This document shows, piece after piece, positions 1 to 5,648 of a DNA stretch of 7,104 bases. Positions within the stretch are counted from its first letter, which is position 1. Every line of letters begins with the position of its first letter. The stretch is from Candidatus Shapirobacteria bacterium CG06_land_8_20_14_3_00_40_12 (GTDB lineage Bacteria; Patescibacteriota; Microgenomatia; UBA12405): positions 1-7,104 of the forward strand of contig PEWA01000029.1 of assembly GCA_002780135.1 (NCBI GenBank), read 5' to 3'. A program made the translations under genes and the position numbers. The notes under the pieces were generated by a model. The model was given only the letters and a program-made list of their open reading frames with translations, did not search any database and was not told the origin of the DNA.

Positions 1-94
1 TAACGTTTAGGATTATGAGAAGTTTGCGGAACGAAGTGGAGCAAATTTGGGAAAATGCCGAGCTGAGGCATTTTCCTCATAATCCTTGTTAAGC
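1..94 (-). other. attC-like folded recombination site (left end cut off)
   Basis: Seen directly: TAAC at 1-4 and GTTAAGC at 88-94 match the outer R boxes of integron attC sites (RYYYAAC and GTTRRRY), with the first three bases of the left box outside the window. Inside them 9-18 pairs perfectly with 77-86. Within that stem lie two more arms, 20-27 with 41-48 (one G-T pair) and 50-59 with 67-76 (perfect 10 bp, 7-base loop), so a single strand folds into a three-way junction. The spacers between outer boxes and stem are unequal (4 bases against 1), the kind of asymmetry attC sites use for strand choice. The length of about 97 bp is within the usual attC range. It lies 3' of the minus-strand gene, where a cassette's attC belongs. 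It could instead be a structured RNA or a repeated palindrome. Confidence 0.5.
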
Positions 95-181
95 GAGGGT
101 GACGACCGAAGGGAGGAAAGCGCAGCGTCCCCCGAGCGACTGAAAGGAGCGAAGGCGTATGACGCAGGCAAACAACCATCA
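93..181. repeat. GC-rich, GCGA-rich non-coding spacer with small palindromes
   Basis: No reading frame of note. This segment separates the stop of the minus-strand gene from the attC-like site and is much richer in GC than the gene. GCGA recurs at 93, 136 and 149, and GAGCGA occurs twice (134-139, 147-152). Two inverted repeats are visible: 97-104 with 126-133 (7 of 8 pairs) and GCGT/ACGC at 155-158/162-165 with a 3-base loop. On the minus strand these could form the 3' end of the transcript, but no T-run follows, so a rho-independent terminator is not supported. It may be a dispersed palindromic repeat or part of a larger recombination site. Confidence 0.4.
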
Positions 182-643
182 TCATATATTCAATTGCCTA
201 TCTAGAGGAGGATTTGAAAAATACGCCCGTACATCAAAGTCAGAATCCATAAGCTCAACCATGTAAAAATCAGGTTTTCTCAATATCTTGAAACCGGACT
301 TTGATAAGTATTTTTTCTCAAACTCAGGAAAATTGGAAATTGTAAAATCTGCATCGCCACGTTCAGGTCTGGTAGTATCAGGAATACGAATCTTCAATAA
401 CTTCAAAACACCGGAAACAGTTTCTAACGGTTCAATATGAAAAAGCAGACCTGTTGGCGTTTCTTGTATAACTTTTCCAATTTTTCGTGAAGCCTCAACT
501 AATTCATCATATTCTTCTTTGCTTTGAGAAAAAATACACGCATAATTTACGGGCGTATTTTTATCATCAATATGCTTATTTTTGAGAGCGGTAGCTTTCT
601 CAATAATATTTTTTACTAAATTTTTCAAATCCTCCATCTTCAT
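182..643 (-). CDS. Hypothetical protein, possible first integron cassette gene
   Basis: A complete 153-residue soluble protein whose function I cannot assign. The ATG at 643 is preferred over an in-frame TTG at 661, and a further ATG at 637 is possible. None has a Shine-Dalgarno site. There is no signal peptide or membrane segment. The N-terminal 20-30 residues look helical and basic. The body alternates short strands and helices, with a conserved-looking stretch RPERGDADFTI and a C-terminal VELMDSDFDVRAYF. This pattern vaguely recalls vicinal-oxygen-chelate or YecM-like folds, but I see no clear metal-ligand pattern. Context: it is divergent from the tyrosine recombinase, starts about 64 bases after a GTTAGGC box, ends before the attC-like site, and is bracketed by an 11-bp inverted repeat. 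That is how an integron cassette gene would be placed. Confidence 0.8.
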   Translation of the reverse strand: MKMEDLKNLVKNIIEKATALKNKHIDDKNTPVNYACIFSQSKEEYDELVEASRKIGKVIQETPTGLLFHIEPLETVSGVLKLLKIRIPDTTRPERGDADFTISNFPEFEKKYLSKSGFKILRKPDFYMVELMDSDFDVRAYFSNPPLDRQLNI

Positions 644-683
644 AATGTTATTAAATTGCAATTGACTTAAATAATTTGCTAAA

Positions 684-754
684 GGTTGTTTGCCGAGTAA
701 TATGTCGCCTAACTCGTTATTATCTGAATTGAGTTCGTAAATTAAACGAGTAAT
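684..754 (-). other. attI-like region with GTTAGGC core and repeat motifs
   Basis: The minus strand reads GTTAGGC from 713 to 707, the classical R-box form (GTTRRRY) where IntI cuts. Around it lie CGAGTAAT direct repeats at 694-701 and 747-754 and an inverted copy of the CGAGT part at 712-716. There is also a 7-bp inverted repeat, ACTCGTT (712-718) with AACGAGT (745-751), and a short inverted pair TAAC/GTTA at 710-713/716-719. Known attI sites combine one simple L/R core with nearby direct repeats bound by the integrase. This region lies in the 188-bp gap between the divergent recombinase and the minus-strand gene, the expected attI position. No long palindrome is present, so it is attI-like rather than attC-like. 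The call is inferred from position and short motifs. Confidence 0.4.
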
Positions 755-782
755 TGTACTTTAGACGAATTGTGACTACAAT
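754..782 (+). promoter_or_regulatory. Possible sigma70-type promoter for the recombinase
   Basis: A TACAAT box at 777-782 (5 of 6 matches to the -10 consensus) lies 17 bp after TTGTAC at 754-759 (first three bases match the -35 consensus). Transcription would start near 789, upstream of the ATG at 832. That position supports the ATG over an in-frame TTG at 754, which would lie inside the promoter. The -35 is weak. Confidence 0.35.
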
Positions 783-831
783 AAGTGTAACCAATAAGGT
801 AAGACATTTTATCATATTTCATATTCAAATA

Positions 832-1644
832 ATGCAAAAAGAACTGGATCAAGTGGAGCGAGAACTGAGAATTGGCGGATATAGTCCAAAAACCATAAAA
901 AGCTATTTGCATAGCTTGAAGAAATATTTTGATTTTAAAGGTGTTGATTTTGATACTCTGGATCAAAACAATATAAAGGACTTTCTTTTACAATGTGAAC
1001 GGCAGGGAGCCTCGGGTGAAAGCCGGAATCAGACACTCTCGGCAATTAAGTTTTTTTACTACAAAGTACGACATGTAAATGAAAAAATTATGATACGGTC
1101 AGCAAAAAAGAAACAGAGCTTACCAATAGTATTATCAAGACTGGAAATTGATAAAATTCTTAGATCGGTTACCAATTCTAAACACCAATTATTGCTATCA
1201 CTTGCTTATGGAGCTGGTTTGCGGGTTAGCGAAACTGTTAATTTGAAAGTGGCTGATATGGATCTAACTGAGTTGACAGTGCACATAAAACCAGCAAAGG
1301 GACAGAAAGACAGAATCAGCTTGATACCAGAAAAATTGACCAAAAGTCTTTCTGGTATTATTAGTGGCAAGAGGGCTAATGACTTTGTTTTTGCCAGTGA
1401 ACGAGGAGGGAAATTGACAACGAGAACTGCCCAAAAAGTTTTTGAAAAGGCAATAAAGAAAGCAGGGATAAATAAGCGGGTCACTTTTCATAGTTTACGC
1501 CACAGTTTTGCAACACATCTTTTAGAAAACGGTGTTGACGTGCGATATGTGCAAGAACTGTTGGGTCACCACAATATTCGGACAACTCAAATATACACAC
1601 ACGTGACAAATCCAATGTTAAAAAATATTAAAAGCCCTCTATGA
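832..1644 (+). CDS. Tyrosine recombinase (Xer/IntI-related site-specific integrase)
   Basis: A 270-residue site-specific recombinase that would cut and rejoin DNA through a phosphotyrosine link. Residues 1-90 form a SAM-like DNA-binding domain (GYSPKTIKSYLHSLKKY, then SGESRNQTLSAIKFFY). Residues 95-270 form the catalytic domain with a full set of active-site residues: R131 in GAGLRVSE, K156 in KPAKGQKDR, H220 and R223 in HSLRHSFATHLL, H246 in ELLGHHNI, and nucleophile Y255 in TTQIYTHV. The length is slightly under typical XerC/D. The C-terminal IKSPL recalls the SPLD end of IntI and many Xer enzymes. Only about 64 residues separate K156 and H220, so the roughly 40-residue insertion typical of IntI is absent. 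The start was chosen because an in-frame TTG 26 codons upstream adds a poorly fitting N-terminus. It is divergent from the minus-strand gene and overlaps the next gene by ATGA. It could be the chromosome-dimer Xer enzyme rather than an integron integrase. Confidence 0.93.
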   Translation: MQKELDQVERELRIGGYSPKTIKSYLHSLKKYFDFKGVDFDTLDQNNIKDFLLQCERQGASGESRNQTLSAIKFFYYKVRHVNEKIMIRSAKKKQSLPIVLSRLEIDKILRSVTNSKHQLLLSLAYGAGLRVSETVNLKVADMDLTELTVHIKPAKGQKDRISLIPEKLTKSLSGIISGKRANDFVFASERGGKLTTRTAQKVFEKAIKKAGINKRVTFHSLRHSFATHLLENGVDVRYVQELLGHHNIRTTQIYTHVTNPMLKNIKSPL

Positions 1645-2840
1645 AAATTGCCATAATCGGGGGGGGAATAACCGGTTTGGTGGCGGGATACCGATTGCTG
1701 CAAATAGGGCATGAGGTGATAATTTTTGAAAAAGAAAAAGAACTAGGAGGACTTTTAGGGTCATTTAAAATCGAGGGAAAAAGTCTGGAAAGGGTATATC
1801 ATCATATATTTAGAACCGATAAATACATAATTAATTTAATCGAAGAATTGGGGTTATCAAAAAAACTGAAATGGTTTAACGGATCAACAGCAATTTATTA
1901 TGACAAAAAATTGTATCCATTTAATGGAGCCGTGGATTTACTAAAGTTTAAACCGCTGGGAATGGTGAATAAACTACGACTGGGATTGGTAAAAATATAT
2001 TTAGAAAAAGAAAAAAAGTGGCAAAAATTCGAAAATGTATCGGCTTGTCAATGGATGAAAAAGTGGGGTGGAAAAAGAGCTTATGAAATTATCTGGGAAC
2101 CACTTCTGAAAGGTAAATTTTCCGACAGGTATGAAGATATTTCCATGGTCTGGCTTTGGGCCAGAATTCACACCAGAGGCAACTCAAGTGAAAAAGGAGG
2201 GGAGAAATTGGGGTATTTAACGGGAGGATTTGGACAAATAACCAAAGAGGTGGGGAATAGAATTAAAAAAATGGGAGGAGAAATTAAGCTCAGATCACAG
2301 ATCTCAGATGTCAGATCTCAGTTAGAAGATTTTGACAAAGTAATCAGCTCGGAACAGTTGAAAAATATTGATTATTTGGGAGCGGTGACGGTAGTTTTTT
2401 CTTCGACTCAAAATCTAAGCAAATATTATTGGCACAACATAAATGATGTTAATTCCCCTTTTGTGGCGATAATTCAACATACAAATTTAGTTTCAAAAGA
2501 AAATTACGGCGGTAAACATGTTTATTATTTGGGAACTTATCTACCCCAAGATCATAAGTATTTTAAAATCGATGACAAAATTATTTTTAAAGAAAATTTT
2601 ACTTATTTAAAAAATATATTTCCTGAATTTGATAAAAAACAAATTTCGGAGAAAAAGATTTTTAGATTTAAAACAGCGCAACATATAGTTAAGACAAATT
2701 ACCAATGTCAAATTTCTAATGTCAAAAAAGACGATAAAATCATCAATGTGAACTTTGCCAATATTTATCCGGAAGACAGGGGAATTAACTTGGCGGTGAG
2801 AGAGGGAGAGAAGGTAATAGATAGGTTACGTTTATATTGA
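1641..2840 (+). CDS. FAD-dependent oxidoreductase, protoporphyrinogen oxidase/amine oxidase-like
   Basis: A 399-residue flavoprotein. The N-terminus has a textbook dinucleotide-binding fold: GGGITG with the glycines at 7, 9 and 12, and E30 at the end of the second strand to hold the ribose. It is followed by LGGLLGSF (35-42), typical of the amine oxidase/phytoene desaturase/HemY superfamily. The C-terminus has the second FAD-contact region, IYPEDRGINLAVREG (375-389). No transmembrane segment is evident, so it is probably cytoplasmic. Relatives in this superfamily oxidise porphyrinogens, carotenoids or amines, or rearrange sugar nucleotides. The substrate cannot be told from sequence. ATGA overlap with the recombinase implies coupled translation. 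Two 7-bp-period repeats lie in frame at residues 217-227 and 355-363. The second sits just before the FAD-contact region, where homologues usually carry a more ordered strand and loop, so activity may be altered. Confidence 0.85.
   Translation: MKIAIIGGGITGLVAGYRLLQIGHEVIIFEKEKELGGLLGSFKIEGKSLERVYHHIFRTDKYIINLIEELGLSKKLKWFNGSTAIYYDKKLYPFNGAVDLLKFKPLGMVNKLRLGLVKIYLEKEKKWQKFENVSACQWMKKWGGKRAYEIIWEPLLKGKFSDRYEDISMVWLWARIHTRGNSSEKGGEKLGYLTGGFGQITKEVGNRIKKMGGEIKLRSQISDVRSQLEDFDKVISSEQLKNIDYLGAVTVVFSSTQNLSKYYWHNINDVNSPFVAIIQHTNLVSKENYGGKHVYYLGTYLPQDHKYFKIDDKIIFKENFTYLKNIFPEFDKKQISEKKIFRFKTAQHIVKTNYQCQISNVKKDDKIINVNFANIYPEDRGINLAVREGEKVIDRLRLY
2291..2321 (+). repeat. 7-bp tandem repeat inside the flavoprotein gene
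   Basis: Four consecutive heptamers, CAGATCA, CAGATCT, CAGATGT and CAGATCT, begin at 2291, 2298, 2305 and 2312, followed by a final CAG. The array stays open in the gene's frame and encodes RSQISDVRSQ (residues 218-227). Since 7 is not a multiple of 3, gaining or losing one unit would shift the frame, while three units (21 bp) would not. Confidence 0.9.
2702..2729 (+). repeat. Second, decayed 7-bp-period repeat in the same gene
   Basis: Four degenerate heptamers, CCAATGT, CAAATTT, CTAATGT and CAAAAAA, start at 2702, 2709, 2716 and 2723. They match the first array's CAGATGT/CAGATCT pattern with A for G and T for C changes. The codon phase is the same as in the first array, and the encoded QCQISNVKK parallels RSQISDVRS. 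Confidence 0.65.
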
Positions 2841-2843
2841 ATA

Positions 2844-4943
2844 TTAGAAACGCGCTGAATGGTGGGGCGGAGGTAGATAAAATTTCATGTAATTCAAATT
2901 CCATATTCTTGACCGGCGCAGGAGAATACTCAAGTGGGCTAATGAAATATAATCAAGACCGCCTGACAGAATTAGATCTTTAAGATTTTTGATGGGAAAC
3001 TGAACAAATGAAGAAGTGCTGTCGACATCGCAGATTGTTTTGGCGGGAAATAATCGACTAAAAGAAACATCGGGTGATTTACCTAAATCGGTTGACAGAA
3101 GTGAAAAACGATCATACATAGACAGGGGGAGACGGGGCATAATAAGGCGTGGACCGTGAAACGGATCAAACACTTGCTCAAAAACAACAAAGTGATCGTC
3201 AAACCTATCACTACAAGACAAGTCGCCGCTTCTCAACTGATCAAGGGTGATGGCGGCTACGGTGATGGCATCAGAAATTTGACCACCGAGTATCTGCCGA
3301 TGTATCCAGCGGGGATCTCCCAGAATGGGCCGTTCACATTCTGTGCTTTGTTGATAATATCTTTCTGTGGTATTGAAATGACCTGGCCCGGAAGATTTTA
3401 GACGGCAAAACATGAAATTGATTGCTGAATTGTCTATGGCGTGGGTGGAACTCAACGTCGTGGCACCAGTTTGTTGCACATTACTTACGGCCTCATCCCC
3501 CAAAAGATGGATTAGCCTCTGTTTGTCAAATTGAAACATCCGAGGAAATTCGAGTTGGCTAAGTCCGATTAATTCGCGGTGGTGGAAAACAAGAACCTGA
3601 GAACCCCATTCGGTGGTGATATTTACCACTGCTCCAGAACTGGTCTTGCCCTGCTCATCTAACTGTGGCCGATTGAGAACAATTGATATGTCTTTACCAT
3701 CTGAAAGTCGAAGTGTGGTTACGGAATAATATTTACCGGCTTCTGAATAGATGTCCCAGTCTACAACCCGTGGAGCATCGGGGTTGCCTGATGAGGCAAG
3801 ATGAAGTTCTGTTATACCGATATTTAAATCTGACATTTGAGACGTTAATCGCCGCAATATTGGCGGGTGAATTGAGAATTCACCGTTGAGCAATTGACCC
3901 GGTGGCAATGTTATAGGGAAAAAGTTTTTTCCTGGCTCGATAATAGCGGTAGCTCTGGTGGCCGTCTTTTTATACTCCTCGGCTGTTTTAACTAAAGCTC
4001 GAAATATACCCGTATGATCGGGAGGAAAGGTAATGTTGAAAGTAGCCACACCCAGAGTCTGACTTAAATCCTTGACACCTCGAAAACCAGTAATTTCAGG
4101 TAATCCCTGCTCTACCGTTGGGGAAATCATAGTTTCAACGGGCGGTGGGGCAAAACCCCGAAATCCTTCCCTTATTTGAGCTATCAGCTTGGTTTTCTCG
4201 AAAGAAATAGGTGCAGATTTTTCCACTAAGGTTCTGGCAGAGATGTAGGCAACCTTTTCGTCATCGGTACTTCTTGACCCTTGACTACCAAAAACAGAAA
4301 AATCGGGTCGATTGTCCTGATAGGTGGCGATGTTGACCGGACCTTTAAATTTTCGTCGTTCATGAAGAGCTGGGGCTATTTCAACTAGTTTGATTTCATC
4401 CAGATCAACCGGCTGGTAAACAGGCTGATATATTTTATCAATTTTGCTGATTATAACAACATTAAATTTTCTTTCAGGGTGAGATACTAATTGCCAATAA
4501 AGACGATTGTTGCCGTCAGCTACCATCAAGTAATCTTGGCCAGAGGCATCTGTCCACCTCTCGAGAATAATGGGTGTAGCTTGCCAATCTTCCTGCCCAG
4601 TGGAATCGAGATGGGTGGTCAGACCTTCTATGTCTGATAAACAAGAATCACCTTCAATCAACTGCCTATCAATTTGTTCTAATTTCGCCAAAGAATCCTC
4701 GAGAACATATGTGGCAGAAAATTTAATGGGTAGAGGCGGGTGAAGTGGATCAATAGTTTGGAATTGAATATCCACCGCACCGTAAGGACAATCCATAAAC
4801 TTATGATTGTGGGTTTTCTGACTGGGAAGATCTTGGAGCAATTTAATAAATTCTGAAAAACTACCCTGATGTAGTTGAATTTCGCGATCAGGTAGTGTTT
4901 GGGATGACTGAATGTCTTGTTGTACGTCTAGTCTTGGTAGCAT
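2844..4943 (-). CDS. Large hypothetical protein with ParB-like motif and degenerate Nudix-like domains
   Basis: A 699-residue soluble protein of unknown function. Residues 120-165 (PIILERW, then YLMVADGNNRLYW) resemble the ParB/sulfiredoxin-like DGNHR motif region, with N in place of H. Residues 437-490 read like the first half of a Nudix domain: SSGAVVNITT, VLVFHHRELIGLSQLEFPR, then a region where the Nudix box should be, of which only D483-E484 remains. GGQISDAITVAAITLDQL (553-570) matches the helix that closes many Nudix domains. A second such helix, SGGLDYISLAHLSILLRR (660-677), ends a further C-terminal segment, suggesting a duplicated half-domain. Metal-dependent hydrolysis is therefore unlikely. 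NDP-hexose 2,3-dehydratases share this fold, so a sugar-nucleotide role is possible. Its stop is 3 bases from the convergent flavoprotein gene, and its ATG is 15 bases from the divergent gene at 4959. It is visibly richer in GC than the genes at 4959-6376. Confidence 0.8.
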   Translation of the reverse strand: MLPRLDVQQDIQSSQTLPDREIQLHQGSFSEFIKLLQDLPSQKTHNHKFMDCPYGAVDIQFQTIDPLHPPLPIKFSATYVLEDSLAKLEQIDRQLIEGDSCLSDIEGLTTHLDSTGQEDWQATPIILERWTDASGQDYLMVADGNNRLYWQLVSHPERKFNVVIISKIDKIYQPVYQPVDLDEIKLVEIAPALHERRKFKGPVNIATYQDNRPDFSVFGSQGSRSTDDEKVAYISARTLVEKSAPISFEKTKLIAQIREGFRGFAPPPVETMISPTVEQGLPEITGFRGVKDLSQTLGVATFNITFPPDHTGIFRALVKTAEEYKKTATRATAIIEPGKNFFPITLPPGQLLNGEFSIHPPILRRLTSQMSDLNIGITELHLASSGNPDAPRVVDWDIYSEAGKYYSVTTLRLSDGKDISIVLNRPQLDEQGKTSSGAVVNITTEWGSQVLVFHHRELIGLSQLEFPRMFQFDKQRLIHLLGDEAVSNVQQTGATTLSSTHAIDNSAINFMFCRLKSSGPGHFNTTERYYQQSTECERPILGDPRWIHRQILGGQISDAITVAAITLDQLRSGDLSCSDRFDDHFVVFEQVFDPFHGPRLIMPRLPLSMYDRFSLLSTDLGKSPDVSFSRLFPAKTICDVDSTSSFVQFPIKNLKDLILSGGLDYISLAHLSILLRRSRIWNLNYMKFYLPPPHHSARF

Positions 4944-4944
4944 T

Positions 4945-4953
4945 TGGTAAAAT
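4945..4953 (+). promoter_or_regulatory. Extended -10 promoter for a leaderless transcript
   Basis: TGGTAAAAT combines a TGn extension with TAAAAT (4948-4953, 5 of 6 matches to consensus). The start of transcription would fall at about 4960, essentially on the ATG at 4959. No good -35 lies 16-18 bp upstream, where the region codes for the divergent protein. Confidence 0.5.
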
Positions 4954-4957
4954 TATA
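4952..4957 (-). promoter_or_regulatory. Consensus -10 box for the divergent minus-strand gene
   Basis: The minus strand reads TATAAT from 4957 to 4952, a perfect -10. It predicts a transcript beginning at about 4945, two bases before the ATG at 4943, so nearly leaderless. It shares bases 4952-4953 with the plus-strand -10. No convincing -35 is seen. Confidence 0.5.
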
Positions 4958-4958
4958 T

Positions 4959-5648
4959 ATGAATTTAAACAACGGGCTTGTTTTACAGCTAAATAAGAAG
5001 AAGTGGTTTAAAAATACGAATATAACTGTAAAAAATAAGGTGTTGGGAAAATCAGGGGATGGATTGTTGAAATTTCTGGTTGATATTGATGAGGAAAATG
5101 AATTCGGTGAAATAATTAAATTAACTGACTATTGGGAAAGATATGGTTTGTTTGGGGTAAGTTTTGATGTAAGATGTCAGGAAAACAATCAACAAATAAC
5201 AACAAAAATAATTAATTGGAAAGATGGAAAAAATCCGTTAGCACGGGGAATAATACTAATCGAGGTTAGTGGAAAAATAAAATATTTGTTATTGGAGAAA
5301 AAGTTTAATTTAATAAATTTTAAAAACGAAATTAAGTCTTTTTCGGTAGCTTACCCTGATTTTTCCGATGGAAAATTGATAAAGTTACCACAAAGAATAA
5401 AAAAAGCGATTCCGGATAGTACGATAAATAAATTTATTGATTTGGGATATGTTTATCCAGAAGATAGTTTAATAGCGGGAAAAACTGATATTTTTGCTTT
5501 AAAAGTATCTATCCCAAAAATGGAGTTGATCGATAAAACAAAAGTTAAAATGGTTGAATTAACAGAATTACATACTTCGATTGATATATTTAAAGATGCC
5601 TACTTGTTGGCAATAATTACTAAATTAAAGTTTAATAACATTATATGA
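4959..5648 (+). CDS. Hypothetical protein with degenerate Nudix-like fold, paralogue of next gene
   Basis: A 229-residue, lysine-rich soluble protein without signal peptide or membrane segment. The ATG at 4959 is chosen over an in-frame TTG at 4944, which lies inside the -10 box. Residues 65-115 (GVSFDVRCQ, then RGIILIEVSGKIKYLLLEKK) align by eye with SDHFVIAKFQVK and RGIVLVKQEGKITHFVVRK in the next protein. FIDLGYVYPEDSLIAGKTDIFALKV (159-183) resembles the strand after the Nudix box in ADP-sugar pyrophosphatases. IFKDAYLLAIITKLK (210-224) is the closing helix. No GX5EX7REUXEEXGU box is present, so catalysis as a Nudix hydrolase is unlikely. It is the first gene of a two-gene operon, overlapping the next by ATGA. 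Function unknown. NDP-hexose 2,3-dehydratase-like or binding-only roles are alternatives. Confidence 0.8.
   Translation: MNLNNGLVLQLNKKKWFKNTNITVKNKVLGKSGDGLLKFLVDIDEENEFGEIIKLTDYWERYGLFGVSFDVRCQENNQQITTKIINWKDGKNPLARGIILIEVSGKIKYLLLEKKFNLINFKNEIKSFSVAYPDFSDGKLIKLPQRIKKAIPDSTINKFIDLGYVYPEDSLIAGKTDIFALKVSIPKMELIDKTKVKMVELTELHTSIDIFKDAYLLAIITKLKFNNII

Noticed and set aside
644..661. TTG 661 as the start of the minus-strand gene
   Set aside because: An ATG is available at 643 and the six extra residues add nothing recognisable; no ribosome binding site supports TTG.
754..831. Longer recombinase start at TTG 754
   Set aside because: It overlaps the likely promoter and adds 26 residues that do not look like a Xer N-terminus.
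742..966. Minus-strand frame of 74 codons across the recombinase start
   Set aside because: Antisense to the recombinase N-terminal domain; low-complexity hydrophobic translation with no start signal.
1206..1491. Two minus-strand frames of 75-92 codons
   Set aside because: Antisense to the catalytic domain of the recombinase, whose own frame has intact active-site motifs.
3156..3889. Two plus-strand frames of 68-81 codons
   Set aside because: Antisense shadows of the 699-codon gene; no motif, ribosome binding site or promoter.
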